64,000 bases of DNA. It comes from Actinomycetota bacterium. Its GTDB lineage: Bacteria; Actinomycetota; Thermoleophilia; Solirubrobacterales; Solirubrobacteraceae. The stretch spans positions 1-64,000 of the forward strand of contig WLOQ01000001.1 in assembly GCA_009699245.1 (NCBI GenBank), read 5' to 3'. Positions within the stretch are counted from its first letter, which is position 1, and every line of letters begins with the position of its first letter. A model generated the notes under the pieces. The model was not told the DNA's origin. It saw only the letters and a list, made by a program, of their open reading frames with translations, and made no database searches. Both the position numbers and the translations under genes were made by a program. Positions 17,904-30,776 of this stretch are shown here, piece by piece.

Positions 17904-18787
17904 CAGGACCCCGCTCCCGAGCGTTCCAGCCATGCCTGGAACGGCTCTCCAGTGATTCGCTCGTACGCCTCGACGTAGCGCGCACGCGTTCCGGCGACGA
18001 CGTCATCCGGCACCGCGGGAGCCGGGGGGAGCTTGTCCCACCCGCTCGCGGTCGCCCAGTCGCGCACGTACTGCTTGTCGAAGCTCGGCTGGCCGCGGCC
18101 GATCGCGTAGTCCCCGGCGGGCCAGTAGCGCGAGGAGTCGGGCGTGAGGACCTCGTCGCCGAGCACGAGCGTCCCGTCCGGGTCAAGGCCGAACTCGAAC
18201 TTCGTGTCAGCGAGGATCACGCCGCAGGAGCGGGCGTGCTCGGCGGCCGCCTCGTACAGGGCGATCGAGGTGTCGCGCACACGCTCCATCAGCGCGCGGT
18301 CGCCGACGAGCTCGGCGGCGCGCTCGAAGTCGATCGCCTCGTCGTGCCCCTCGTCCGCCTTGGTGCTCGGCGTGAAGATCGGCTCGGGGAGCCGCTCGGA
18401 CTCCTGGAGCCCGGCGGGGAGCTCGATGCCGGAGACCGAGCCGGTCGCCTGGTAGTCGCTCCAGCCCGAGCCGGTGATGTACCCGCGCACGACGCACTCG
18501 ACGGGCAGCATCTCGAGCCGGCGCACGGCGAGCGCACGCCCGCGGGCCTCCTCGGGCACCCCGTCGGTGAAGGAGATGAGGTGGTTCGGGACGATCGCGC
18601 CGAGGCGATCGAACCAGAAGACCGACAGGCCGGTGAGGACCTTGCCCTTGTCGGTGATCGGCGTCGGATGGACCGCGTCGTAGGTCGAGATCCGGTCGCT
18701 GGCGACCATCAGGAGACGGTCCCCGAGGTCGTACATCTCACGGACCTTCCCGCTGGCGATGAGAGGAAGATCGTCGAGTCGCGGCAC
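17903..18787 (-). CDS. purC: Phosphoribosylaminoimidazole-succinocarboxamide synthase
   Basis: 294 residues. Condenses CAIR with aspartate to SAICAR. Motifs: [23 protein letters not shown] (N-terminal ATP site), [14 protein letters not shown], and LADTKFEFG. Starts at GTG 18787, with TAGCCT 7 bases upstream, so this starts a separate leaderless transcript purC-purS-purQ-purL. Its stop shares a base with the purS start. Confidence 0.97.
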   Translation of the reverse strand: MPRLDDLPLIASGKVREMYDLGDRLLMVASDRISTYDAVHPTPITDKGKVLTGLSVFWFDRLGAIVPNHLISFTDGVPEEARGRALAVRRLEMLPVECVVRGYITGSGWSDYQATGSVSGIELPAGLQESERLPEPIFTPSTKADEGHDEAIDFERAAELVGDRALMERVRDTSIALYEAAAEHARSCGVILADTKFEFGLDPDGTLVLGDEVLTPDSSRYWPAGDYAIGRGQPSFDKQYVRDWATASGWDKLPPAPAVPDDVVAGTRARYVEAYERITGEPFQAWLERSGAGS

Positions 18788-18794
18788 CTTTCGC

Positions 18795-18800
18795 AGGCTA
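18795..18800 (-). promoter_or_regulatory. -10 element TAGCCT for purC
   Basis: TAGCCT (18800-18795 on the minus strand) is 7 bases before GTG 18787 with no Shine-Dalgarno. Leaderless pattern; it would drive purCSQL independently of the genes upstream. Confidence 0.5.
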
Positions 18801-18823
18801 CCAACGGGGCAGGCGGCGACCGC

Positions 18824-19351
18824 CTACTGCCGCCGCTGCGTCCCGATCTCCTTGATCGCCGCAGGCGGGTCGGTCGCGTACAGCCTGCGCAGTCCCGCGA
18901 TCAGGTCGCGCTTCTCGGCGTCCGAGAGCCGCGCGTCGGCGTGGTTCGGGAGGATCTTGTACTTCAGCGGGGGCATCTCCCCGTCGGCGATCACCTCCGC
19001 GAGCTCGTCGACGCTCGGCTGCGGCGTGTCCCAGCGCGAGAAGTTCAGGATGGAACGCCCCCCGTCCACGTCCGACTGGGCGAACCATGATGCAGGGGCG
19101 ACGTTCGTGTACCACGGCCAGCGCGTGAGGTTCGAGTGGCAGTCGGCGCAGGCGCTGGTGACGATCTGCTGGGTGCGCGCGTCGAGCTTCGCGGCGCGGG
19201 TGACCGGCGGGTTCGTGTGGTCGCGCCCGTAAGGGACGAGCTGGATGACGAGCAGGAGCGCGATGAGGCCAAGACCCCCGACGAGCGCGATTCGCTTCAG
19301 CGGCAGGCGCCGGCGGGCGGGGCGATCCCCGGGTGTGGGCGTTGTGGCCAC
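18824..19351 (-). CDS. Haem-binding-domain protein, membrane anchored (copy 1)
   Basis: 175 residues. One N-terminal membrane helix (about 20-40, IALVGGLGLIALLLVIQLV), then a haem-binding domain with CxxCH (C68, C71, H72) followed by SNLTRWPWY and the conserved GEMPPLKYKILPNHADARLSDAEKRDL segment. The CxxCH implies covalent c-type haem on the outer face. Specific function unknown. Tandem paralogue of the next gene (35-base gap) with its own TACCGT element 7 bases before GTG 19351. It interrupts the purine cluster between purB and purC. Confidence 0.85.
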   Translation of the reverse strand: MATTPTPGDRPARRRLPLKRIALVGGLGLIALLLVIQLVPYGRDHTNPPVTRAAKLDARTQQIVTSACADCHSNLTRWPWYTNVAPASWFAQSDVDGGRSILNFSRWDTPQPSVDELAEVIADGEMPPLKYKILPNHADARLSDAEKRDLIAGLRRLYATDPPAAIKEIGTQRRQ

Positions 19352-19358
19352 GGCGAGA

Positions 19359-19364
19359 ACGGTA
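19359..19364 (-). promoter_or_regulatory. -10 element TACCGT for haem-binding copy 1
   Basis: TACCGT is 7 bases before GTG 19351 on the minus strand, no Shine-Dalgarno. Confidence 0.45.
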
Positions 19365-19385
19365 CGGCCCGGCGGGCCGCGCCGT

Positions 19386-19886
19386 TCAGCCGCCGTCGCC
19401 CCCGCGCCAGACGCGCGCCGGCGGCTGCGCCGCGTAGGCCTTGCGGAGCCCGTCGATCAGCGTGCGCTTCTCGGCGTCAGAGAGCCGAGCGTCGGCGTGG
19501 TTCGGCATCACCTTGTACTTCAGCGGCGGCATCGCGCCGCGCGAGATGACGTCGACGATCTCGTCGATCTGCGGTTGAGCGTGCTTGTCCCACTCGGAGA
19601 CGTTGAGGTTCGAGCGGCCGCCCTCGACGTCGTTCTGCGCGAGCCACGACGACGGCGCGACGTACGTGTACCAGGGCCAGCGCGTGAGGTTCGAGTGGCA
19701 GTCGCCGCAGGCCGAGGTGAAGACCTTCTTCGTCGGCGCGTCCATGACGAGCGCCTTCGTCACCGGCGGGTTTGAATGGGCGTGGCCGTAGGGCACGGCC
19801 TGGATGAGGGCGAACAGGCCGACGAGGCCGAGGACCCCGAACGTGATGGTGCGGCGGGTGAAGTGGCGGCGGATTGCGTCCTTCAT
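19386..19886 (-). CDS. Haem-binding-domain protein, membrane anchored (copy 2)
   Basis: 166 residues, same layout as copy 1: one N-terminal helix (about 14-32), then CxxCH (C60, C63, H64) followed by SNLTRWPWYTYVAPSSWLAQ, and GAMPPLKYKVMPNHADARLSDAEKR. The two copies are clearly homologous throughout, so they are a tandem duplication. Starts at ATG 19886 with TAGGTT 7 bases upstream. Function unknown; family members are predicted periplasmic or surface cytochromes. Confidence 0.85.
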   Translation of the reverse strand: MKDAIRRHFTRRTITFGVLGLVGLFALIQAVPYGHAHSNPPVTKALVMDAPTKKVFTSACGDCHSNLTRWPWYTYVAPSSWLAQNDVEGGRSNLNVSEWDKHAQPQIDEIVDVISRGAMPPLKYKVMPNHADARLSDAEKRTLIDGLRKAYAAQPPARVWRGGDGG

Positions 19887-19893
19887 GGCCGGG

Positions 19894-19899
19894 AACCTA
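19894..19899 (-). promoter_or_regulatory. -10 element TAGGTT for haem-binding copy 2
   Basis: TAGGTT is 7 bases before ATG 19886 on the minus strand, no Shine-Dalgarno. Confidence 0.45.
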
Positions 19900-19947
19900 T
19901 GGCTGCCCGGGTAAAGCGCAGGGAAAACCTGCGCCGAGCGCTGACGC

Positions 19948-21222
19948 TCAGGCGACCGCGTCGAGCCGCGCGACGATCTCGGCGGCGTGCCGGCTGTAGT
20001 GCCCGATGTCGAAGATCGCGTCGAGGTCGAGATCGAGGTCGCCGCGCGCCGCGAGCAGCTCGCGCAGGTCGGTGCGCGTGTCCCAGGCCTTCTGGGCCTC
20101 CTCCTGGACGATCCGGTAGGCGTCGTCGCGCGACATGCCGGAGGCGACGAGCGCGAGCAGCACCCGCTGGGAGAAGAGCGCGCCGTACGTGAGGCCGAGG
20201 TTCTCGCGCATGCGCTCCGCGTCGATCACGAGCCCGCGCACGACGCGGATCGCGAGGTGGTGCATGTAGTCGATGAGGATCAGGGAGTCCGGGAGGATGA
20301 CCCGCTCGGCGCCGGAGTGGCTGATGTCGCGCTCGTGCCAGAGCGCGACGTTCTCCGTCGCGGCCTGCGCGTTGCCGCGCAGCACGCGGGCGAGGCCGGT
20401 GATGCGCTCCGTCGTGATCGGGTTGCGCTTGTGCGGCATCGCCGACGAGCCCTTCTGCTGCCCGGAGCGGAACGGCTCGCGCGCCTCGAGCACCTCGGTG
20501 CGCTGGAGGTGGCGGATCTCGGTCGCGAGGCGCTCAAGGCCCGCCCCGGCGAGGGCGATGGTCTGCAGCAGGCGCGCGTGACGGTCGCGCGGGACGACCT
20601 GGGTGGAGACCGCCTCGGCCTGCAGGCCGACATGGGCGAGGACGCGCGCCTCGTAATCGGGCGACGTCGCGGCGTAGGTCCCGACCGCGCCGCTGAGCGC
20701 GCCGAAGGCGACCTCGGCGAACGCCTCGCGCAGGCGGTCGCGGTTGCGCGCCGCCTCCATCGCGAAGCCCGCGAGCTTGATGCCGAAAGTCGTCGGCTCG
20801 GCGTGGATGCCGTGCGTGCGCCCGACGCAGACGGTGTCCACGTGCGCCCGCGCCTGCTCGGCGAGCACCGCGACGAGCTCGTCGGCGCCGGCGAGGACGA
20901 TCTCCCCGGCGAGGCCGAGCTGGACGCCGAGCGCCGTGTCGAGCACGTCGCTGGAGGTGAGGCCGAAGTGGATCCAGCGACCCGCAGGGCCGGCCGACTC
21001 CGCGAGCACGTCGACGAACGCGGCGACGTCGTGGTCGGTGATGGCCTCGCGCTCCTGCACCGCCTCGACGGTGAAGGTGGCTGCGCGGATCGCAACGAGG
21101 TCGTCCTGCGACGGGCCCTCCATCTCCTCGCAGGCGGCCACCTCAACGCGGCGCCATGCCTCCATGCGCGCCTGGTCGGTCCAGAGCGCGCCCATCTCCG
21201 GGCGGGTGTAACGGTCGATCAC
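19948..21222 (-). CDS. purB: Adenylosuccinate lyase
   Basis: 424 residues. Cleaves SAICAR and adenylosuccinate, releasing fumarate, so it acts twice in purine synthesis. Fumarase-superfamily signature GSSAMPHKRNPI contains the flexible catalytic loop; also TSSDVLDTA and GRTHGIHAEPTTFG. Start is GTG 21222 (IDRYTRPEMGALW follows, typical of PurB), with GAGAAT 7 bases upstream, a near match to the local -10. It is 30 bases downstream of purE. Confidence 0.97.
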   Translation of the reverse strand: MIDRYTRPEMGALWTDQARMEAWRRVEVAACEEMEGPSQDDLVAIRAATFTVEAVQEREAITDHDVAAFVDVLAESAGPAGRWIHFGLTSSDVLDTALGVQLGLAGEIVLAGADELVAVLAEQARAHVDTVCVGRTHGIHAEPTTFGIKLAGFAMEAARNRDRLREAFAEVAFGALSGAVGTYAATSPDYEARVLAHVGLQAEAVSTQVVPRDRHARLLQTIALAGAGLERLATEIRHLQRTEVLEAREPFRSGQQKGSSAMPHKRNPITTERITGLARVLRGNAQAATENVALWHERDISHSGAERVILPDSLILIDYMHHLAIRVVRGLVIDAERMRENLGLTYGALFSQRVLLALVASGMSRDDAYRIVQEEAQKAWDTRTDLRELLAARGDLDLDLDAIFDIGHYSRHAAEIVARLDAVA

Positions 21223-21252
21223 GGCGGTGATTCTCGCAGGGACCGCAGCGCC

Positions 21253-21723
21253 CTAGGCGCCGATGATCCGCAGCGCGAGGTGCCCGGCGTTCTTCGGGTT
21301 GTCGAGCCCGACCGCGGCGACCGGCACGCCGGGCGGCATCTGGACGACGGAGAGCAGCGCGTCGAGGCCGCCCGCGGCGGACAGGCTGCTCGTCAGCGGC
21401 ACGCCGATGACCGGCAGATCGGTGTGCGCGGCGGCGACCCCGGGGAGCGCGGCGGAGAGCCCTGCGCCGGCGATGATCACGCGCAGGCCGCGCATCCGCG
21501 CGTTGCGGCAGTACTCGGCGACCGTCTCCGGGTCGCGGTGCGCCGACATGACGCGGATCTCGAAGGCGACGCCGGCCTGCGCGAGCACCTCGCCCGCCTG
21601 CTCCATCGTCGCCATGTCGGACTTCGACCCCATGATGATCCCGACGAGCGGCGCGCCGACCTCGAGGTCGGCGAACGCCTCCTCGGGCTCCTCCTGGATG
21701 TCGGTGATGGGCTGGTCGCTCAT
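21253..21723 (-). CDS. purE: 5-(carboxyamino)imidazole ribonucleotide mutase
   Basis: 156 residues. Interconverts N5-CAIR and CAIR. Motifs: [13 protein letters not shown] (about 28-40), SAHRDPETV (catalytic His), [12 protein letters not shown], and PVIGVPL. An acidic extension of about 25 residues precedes the usual start. ATG 21723 overlaps purD by 4 bases. purK, its usual partner for N5-CAIR, is not in the window. Confidence 0.96.
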   Translation of the reverse strand: MSDQPITDIQEEPEEAFADLEVGAPLVGIIMGSKSDMATMEQAGEVLAQAGVAFEIRVMSAHRDPETVAEYCRNARMRGLRVIIAGAGLSAALPGVAAAHTDLPVIGVPLTSSLSAAGGLDALLSVVQMPPGVPVAAVGLDNPKNAGHLALRIIGA

Positions 21724-22982
21724 GTGGTGCGCTCCTCTGCCCGCAGGGCGATGTCGCGGCGGATCTGACGGCCGTCGAACGTGACGGCGCCGGCCGCAGC
21801 GTACGCGACCGCGCGGGCGTCGCGCGGGGTCTCGCCGAGCGCGGTGACGTTGAGGACGCGCCCACCCGCCGTGACGAGCGCGCCGTCCACGAGCGCCGTG
21901 CCCGCATGCGTCACCTCGACCGTGTCCGGCAGCGCGGCAAGGCCGCTGATGGCGTCGCCGGTGCGCGGCGCGTCCGGGTAGCCGGCGCTCGCCAGCACGA
22001 CGCTTACCGCGGTGCGCGGATCCCAGTCGAGCGCGACGCCGTCGAGGCCGCCGCGCGCGCAGGCGGCGAGCAGGACGTCGACGAGGTCGGTGCGCAGCCG
22101 CGGAAGGACGGCCTGCGTCTCGGGGTCGCCGAAGCGCGTGTTGAACTCGAGCACCTTGGGGCCGGCGGCGGTGAGCATCAGCCCGGCGTAGAGGATCCCG
22201 TGGAAGGGCGTGCCGCGCCGCGCGAGCTCGTCGACGACCGGCTGGTGCACAGCGGTGACGATCTCCTGCGCGAGCGCCGCATCGACACCGGGGACCGGCG
22301 AATACGACCCCATGCCACCGGTGTTCGGGCCCTGATCGCCGTCGAAGATGCGCTTGTAGTCCTGCGCGGGCGCCATGGCGATCGCGCGCACCCCGTCGCA
22401 GACGGCTAGCAGCGAGAGCTCCTCCCCATCGAGGAACTCCTCGACGACGACGCTGCCGGGGCCGAAGCGCCGCTCGACGAGGAACGACTCGAGCGCGGCG
22501 CGCGCCTCCTGCTCGTCGGCGGCGATGACGACGCCCTTGCCCGCGGCGAGTCCGTCGAACTTCAGGACGACCGGGTAGCCGGTGACGGCGACCATGCCCG
22601 CCTCGACGTCGTCGACCGTGGCCCACGCGGCGGTCGGGACGCCCGCCGCCTCCATGATCTCCTTGGCGTACGCCTTGGAGCCCTCCAGGCGGGCGGCGGC
22701 GCCGACAGGGCCGAAGGCTGTGATCCCCGCCGCGGTCAGCGCGTCGACGAGCCCCGCGACGAGCGGCACCTCGGGGCCGACGACGACGAGGTCGACGGCC
22801 TCATCCCGCGCGAGCGCGACGAGGCCCGGGATGTCATCGACGGGGACGGCGACGCAGCGCGCATCGGCGGCGATGCCCGGGTTGCCCGGCGCGCACACGA
22901 GCTGCGGCGCGTGCGCCGAGCGGGCGAGCGCGCGGACGATCGCGTGCTCGCGCCCGCCCGATCCGACGACGAGGACCTGCAC
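21720..22982 (-). CDS. purD: Phosphoribosylamine-glycine ligase
   Basis: 420 residues. ATP-dependent ligation of glycine to phosphoribosylamine (second purine step). GARS N-terminal domain begins [17 protein letters not shown]-grasp features include [39 protein letters not shown] and [16 protein letters not shown] 22982 lies one base after the GYD-gene stop; the end overlaps purE by 4 bases. Confidence 0.97.
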   Translation of the reverse strand: MQVLVVGSGGREHAIVRALARSAHAPQLVCAPGNPGIAADARCVAVPVDDIPGLVALARDEAVDLVVVGPEVPLVAGLVDALTAAGITAFGPVGAAARLEGSKAYAKEIMEAAGVPTAAWATVDDVEAGMVAVTGYPVVLKFDGLAAGKGVVIAADEQEARAALESFLVERRFGPGSVVVEEFLDGEELSLLAVCDGVRAIAMAPAQDYKRIFDGDQGPNTGGMGSYSPVPGVDAALAQEIVTAVHQPVVDELARRGTPFHGILYAGLMLTAAGPKVLEFNTRFGDPETQAVLPRLRTDLVDVLLAACARGGLDGVALDWDPRTAVSVVLASAGYPDAPRTGDAISGLAALPDTVEVTHAGTALVDGALVTAGGRVLNVTALGETPRDARAVAYAAAGAVTFDGRQIRRDIALRAEERTT

Positions 22983-22983
22983 G

Positions 22984-23265
22984 TCAGATCGCGGCGATGA
23001 AATCGTCGACCGGGATGACGGTCAGCGTCTCGTACTGGGCAGTGCCGCGGGACCCGAGCTCGAGCGAGACGCGCGCCATCGTCGTCTCGTCGGGAGCCTC
23101 CACGACGTTGATGAAGTCGAAACGCCCGAGCGTCGCCCACTGCGCCGTCACCGTGGCGCCGAGCTGCTCGATCTCCCGGTTGACCTCACGGATGCGCTGC
23201 GGGTTGTTCTTGATCGTGGACACGCCCTCGGGCGTGAGCTTGGACAGCATGATGAAGGTGGGCAT
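22984..23265 (-). CDS. GYD domain protein
   Basis: 93 residues of the GYD family ([22 protein letters not shown]..., [18 protein letters not shown]), small alpha-beta proteins of unknown function with a ferredoxin-like fold expected. A strong SD GAGGAGG sits about 5 bases before ATG 23265. It is one base from purD and probably first in the purD-purE-purB transcript, so a role linked to purine synthesis is possible but unproven. Confidence 0.85.
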   Translation of the reverse strand: MPTFIMLSKLTPEGVSTIKNNPQRIREVNREIEQLGATVTAQWATLGRFDFINVVEAPDETTMARVSLELGSRGTAQYETLTVIPVDDFIAAI

Positions 23266-23310
23266 CGAGCCTCCTCGGTCGCGTGCGACCTGTTGTACCC
23301 GAAAGTGGAA

Positions 23311-25854
<2,544 letters not shown>

Positions 25855-25856
25855 AA

Positions 25857-25879
25857 ATCTAAGCCTAGCAGACTTAGAT
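25857..25879 (-). promoter_or_regulatory. clpB extended -10 within an inverted repeat (candidate HspR operator)
   Basis: Perfect inverted repeat ATCTAAG (25857-25863), 9-base spacer, CTTAGAT (25873-25879). Read on the minus strand it contains TCTGCTAGGCT, an extended -10 (TGC-TAGGCT, hexamer 25867-25862) 7 bases before ATG 25854. The repeat covers the -10 and likely start site, ideal for repression. The dnaK promoter shares TCTGCTAnGnT. It does not match the known HAIR consensus CTTGAGT-N7-ACTCAAG. Confidence 0.5.
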
Positions 25880-25903
25880 ATTTACGACGAGGGGCGCGGG
25901 CGG

Positions 25904-26371
25904 TCAGTCGCGTTCGATGGGGATCCGGCGCACCGGCGGGCGCACGTCGGCGGCGCGCACGATCGCGGTCGAGTGGCGGATCGGCACGAGCTCGGCGCGC
26001 ATCGACTGGCGCACGCGCTCCATCTCGGCCTCGAGCTCCTCGCGCATCCGCCGGCTGCGCTCCTCAAGCTGCTCGAGGCGCCGCCGCGACCGCTCAAGCT
26101 CCGCCTCGAGCTCGAGCACGCGCTCGACGCCCGCGAGGTTGAGCCCCAGCTCGGTCGTCATCTCCTGGATGCGGCGCAGGCGATCGACATCCGACTGCGA
26201 GTACAGGCGCGTGCCCTTGGGCGAGCGCTGCGGCTCGATCAGGCCGCGCGCCTCGTACATGCGCAGCGTCTGCGGGTGCATCTCGGCGAGCTCCGCGGCG
26301 ACGGAGATCATGAAGACGCCGCGCGACTCGTCGACCGTGATGCGCGTCGTCGTCCGGCGGCGCACGCTCAT
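25904..26371 (-). CDS. hspR: Heat-shock repressor HspR (MerR family)
   Basis: 155 residues. MerR-type helix-turn-helix at about 18-90 (MISVAAELAEMHPQTLRMYEARGLI, then RLYSQSDVDRLRRIQ), followed by a charged coiled coil (about 82-130) and a basic tail. HspR represses dnaK and clpB operons with DnaK as co-repressor in other actinobacteria; here it closes the dnaK-grpE-dnaJ-hspR operon, overlapping dnaJ by 4 bases, giving autoregulation. The N-terminal RRRTTTR stretch is a short extension. A cis target is proposed at clpB and dnaK. Confidence 0.93.
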   Translation of the reverse strand: MSVRRRTTTRITVDESRGVFMISVAAELAEMHPQTLRMYEARGLIEPQRSPKGTRLYSQSDVDRLRRIQEMTTELGLNLAGVERVLELEAELERSRRRLEQLEERSRRMREELEAEMERVRQSMRAELVPIRHSTAIVRAADVRPPVRRIPIERD

Positions 26372-27498
26372 GCGGTCTCCCCGGCCGGGGCGCGCCCGGC
26401 AAAGAGGGCAGCCCGCGGATCGTCGCCGTCCATCGTGGACGCGAGCTTGTCGAGGAGCTCGGACTGCTCGTCCGTGAGGGCCGCGGGGACGTCGATGAGG
26501 AAGCGGTAGTGGATGTCGCCGCGCCGCTTGCCGGAGCCGAGGACCGGCGGGCCCTCCCCGCGCAGGCGCTGGACGGTGCCGTGGCGCGTGCCGGCCGCGA
26601 CGCGCAGCGTCTTGCGCCCGTCCAGGGTGGGGACCTCGACCTCGGCGCCGCGCACGGCCTCGGGAATGGTCAGCGGCACCTCGACCTCGACGTGGTCGCC
26701 CTTGCGCCGGAAGACCGGTGACGGGGCGATCCGCGTGAGGACGTAGAGATCGCCGCTCGGCCCGCCGTTGCGGCCCGGCTCGCCCTTGCCGGCGATCCGC
26801 ACGCGCGAACCGTCGCGCACGCCCGCGGGGATGTTGACGCGCAGCTTCTTCGCCTGCTGGGTGCGGCCCGCCCCGCGGCAGGTCGGGCACGGCTCCTCGA
26901 TGATCGTGCCGGACCCCTGGCAGCGCGCGCACGGCTGGGACATCGAGAAGAGCCCCTGGCTCTGCGCCTCGATGCCGCGCCCGTTGCAGACCGGGCAGAC
27001 CTTCGGCGCCGTCCCCGGGCGCGCGCCGGTGCCGGAGCAGGTGGTACAGGGCGCGGCGAGGGTGAGCGTGATCGGCACCTGGACGCCGCTGAGCGACTGG
27101 TCGAAGCCCAGCGACACCTCGGACTCGAGGTCGCGGCCGCGCTCGGGGCGCGGGCGCCCACGCCCGCGGGCGCCGCCGGGGGCCCCGCCACCACCGCCGA
27201 AGAGGTTCGAGAGGATGTCGCCGAACCCGCTCGGGTCGAAGCCGCCACCGCCGAATCCCTGGCCGCCACCGCCGGCGCCGCCGAACATCCGGCCCTGGTC
27301 GTAGCCCTTGCGCTTCTCCTCGTCGCCGACGATGTCGTACGCGGCCGAGATCTCCTTGAAGCGCTCCTCGGCCGCGGTGTCGCCTGGGTTGCGGTCGGGA
27401 TGGAACTCGCGCGCAAGCCGGCGATAGGCCTTCTTGATCTCGTCGTGCGAGGCCTTCTTGTCGACCCCGAGGACCTTGTAGAGGTCGGTCTGCGCCAT
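26368..27498 (-). CDS. dnaJ: Chaperone DnaJ
   Basis: 376 residues. J domain with HPD at 33-35, then a Gly/Phe-rich linker (GGAGGGGQGFGGGGFDPSGFG), four zinc-binding repeats (CTTCSGTG, CPVCNGRG, CARCQGSG, CPTCRGAG) and the C-terminal substrate-binding domains. It stimulates the DnaK ATPase and delivers clients. AGGAG is 6 bases before ATG 27498; a 9-base gap follows grpE and the end overlaps hspR by 4 bases. Confidence 0.97.
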   Translation of the reverse strand: MAQTDLYKVLGVDKKASHDEIKKAYRRLAREFHPDRNPGDTAAEERFKEISAAYDIVGDEEKRKGYDQGRMFGGAGGGGQGFGGGGFDPSGFGDILSNLFGGGGGAPGGARGRGRPRPERGRDLESEVSLGFDQSLSGVQVPITLTLAAPCTTCSGTGARPGTAPKVCPVCNGRGIEAQSQGLFSMSQPCARCQGSGTIIEEPCPTCRGAGRTQQAKKLRVNIPAGVRDGSRVRIAGKGEPGRNGGPSGDLYVLTRIAPSPVFRRKGDHVEVEVPLTIPEAVRGAEVEVPTLDGRKTLRVAAGTRHGTVQRLRGEGPPVLGSGKRRGDIHYRFLIDVPAALTDEQSELLDKLASTMDGDDPRAALFAGRAPAGETA

Positions 27499-27507
27499 CG
27501 TCGGCTC

Positions 27508-28064
27508 CTACGCGGCCACGACGACCTTCGCCGCGCGCAGGACCTCGTCGCCGAGGCGGTAGCCGGCGGAGTAGACCTCGATGATCGTGCCGGCCGCGAC
27601 GCCCTCGGCGGGCGCCTGCGCGACCGCCTCGTGGACGTGCGGATCGAACTGCTGGCCCGACGGATCGTCGGGCACGATGCCGACGCGCTCGAGCGCGGCG
27701 AGCAGCTCGCGCTGGACGAGCCGGATGCCGTCGGTCAGGTGACTCTCCGCGTTCTCCGGCTGCGCCTCGACGGCCGCCAGTGCGCGCTCGAGGTTGTCGA
27801 TCGCGGGCAGCAGCTCACGCGCCAGGCGCGCGGTGCCGCGGCCCTCGGCGAGCGCCGCATCGCGCCGCGCGCGCTTGCGCACGTTGTCGAGGTCGGCGAC
27901 CGCGCGGACCCACAGGTCCTGGTAGTCCGGTGCCTCTTCGGCGGCGGGCTCCTCCTGCTCGGTGTCGGCGCCGATGTCGATGGCCTCGGCCAGGGCCGGG
28001 TCGACGACGTCGGCATCCGGCACCGCGTCGGGCTCGACCTCCGGCGTCTCAGGGGATTCGCCGC

Positions 28065-28068
<4 letters not shown>
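27508..28068 (-). CDS. grpE: Nucleotide exchange factor GrpE
   Basis: 186 residues. Acidic, low-complexity N-terminus (about 1-45), a helical region with [20 protein letters not shown], and the beta domain with [14 protein letters not shown] and [15 protein letters not shown]. It releases ADP from DnaK. The start overlaps the dnaK end by 4 bases. Confidence 0.96.
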
Positions 28069-29948
<1,880 letters not shown>

Positions 29949-30035
29949 GTGGGGATTGCTCCTTGGTGCGTCCGGGAATGATGCGAGGATCGGGGCGCGC
30001 CGCCCTTGACGAGGAGGCACGAAAAAATCTTAGTC

Positions 30036-30052
30036 AGATCGTAGCAGATCTA
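30036..30052 (-). promoter_or_regulatory. dnaK extended -10 with inverted repeat
   Basis: On the minus strand this region reads TAGATCTGCTACGATCT: an AGATC/GATCT inverted repeat (arms 30051-30047 and 30040-30036) around TGC-TACGAT, an extended -10 (hexamer 30043-30038). The TCTGCTAnGnT core is shared with clpB, and CTAAGATTT follows a few bases downstream in both (CTTAGATTT at clpB). Predicted leader before dnaK is about 80 bases with an SD. It directly abuts the nth stop codon. Confidence 0.45.
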
Positions 30053-30748
30053 TGATGCCCGATCGAGGCGCCCCGGACACATTCGGCGCAGGGCGCAGGT
30101 GCCGCACTCCGGCGACCGCGCGTGGCACGTGCGGCGGCCGTGGCGCAGGAGGTTGGCGTGGAGCTCGAGCTCCGCGCCGCGCGGCGTGAGCAGCAGCATC
30201 TCGTCATGGAGCTCCTCGAACCCAGCCCCGGGGCGCAGCAGACCGAGCCGCGTCCCGACGCGCGAGACGTGCGTGTCGACCGGGACGTCGCGCAGGCCGT
30301 AGGCGAACAGCAGCACGCAGGCGGCGGTCTTGCGGCCGACACCGGGCAGGGTGCACAGGAAGGCCTGCGATTCCGGCACCGGCGCTGTGCGCATCCACGA
30401 CAGATCGAGATCGGACGGGAGCGCCTCGAGGATCGCCTTGATGCGCCGCGACTTCTGAATGTGGAGTCCGCCCGGCTGGATCGCCTCCTCGATCGCCGCG
30501 ACCGGCGCGTCGCGCACGTCGGCCCACGTGGCGAAGCGCTCGCGCAGGCGCAGGAAGGCGACATCGCGGTTGCGGTCGTTCGTCGACTGCGAGAGGACCG
30601 TCAGGATCAGCTCGGCGAGCGGGTCACCGTGCGGCTCAAGGACGGGGATCCCGTAGACCTCTGCGAGCCGCAGACGCAGGGCCGCGATCCGGCGTGCGGA
30701 CGGCCGGCGCCAGTCGGCGCGGGAGATCCTCTCGGCGGCAAAGGCCAC
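30050..30748 (-). CDS. nth: Endonuclease III-like DNA glycosylase/lyase
   Basis: 232 residues. Removes oxidised pyrimidines and cuts the abasic site. Helix-hairpin-helix LPGVGRKTAACVLL carries the catalytic Lys, and VDTHVSRVGTRLGL the catalytic Asp. The C-terminal cluster motif C-x6-C-x2-C-x5-C (CHARSPECGTCALRRMC) ligates a 4Fe-4S cluster. GTG 30748 is chosen because TACCGT lies 8 bases upstream and longer starts run into the divergent gene. The stop abuts the dnaK promoter. Confidence 0.92.
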   Translation of the reverse strand: MAFAAERISRADWRRPSARRIAALRLRLAEVYGIPVLEPHGDPLAELILTVLSQSTNDRNRDVAFLRLRERFATWADVRDAPVAAIEEAIQPGGLHIQKSRRIKAILEALPSDLDLSWMRTAPVPESQAFLCTLPGVGRKTAACVLLFAYGLRDVPVDTHVSRVGTRLGLLRPGAGFEELHDEMLLLTPRGAELELHANLLRHGRRTCHARSPECGTCALRRMCPGRLDRAS

Positions 30749-30756
30749 GGTGGCTG

Positions 30757-30766
30757 ACGGTATCGT
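30757..30766. promoter_or_regulatory. Overlapping divergent -10 elements (nth / membrane protein)
   Basis: The 10-base sequence ACGGTATCGT holds TACCGT on the minus strand (30762-30757, 8 bases before nth GTG 30748) and TATCGT on the plus strand (30761-30766, 10 bases before ATG 30777). The two hexamers share the central TA, so one element may fire in both directions. Confidence 0.4.
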
Positions 30767-30776
30767 GCGGCCGCGG

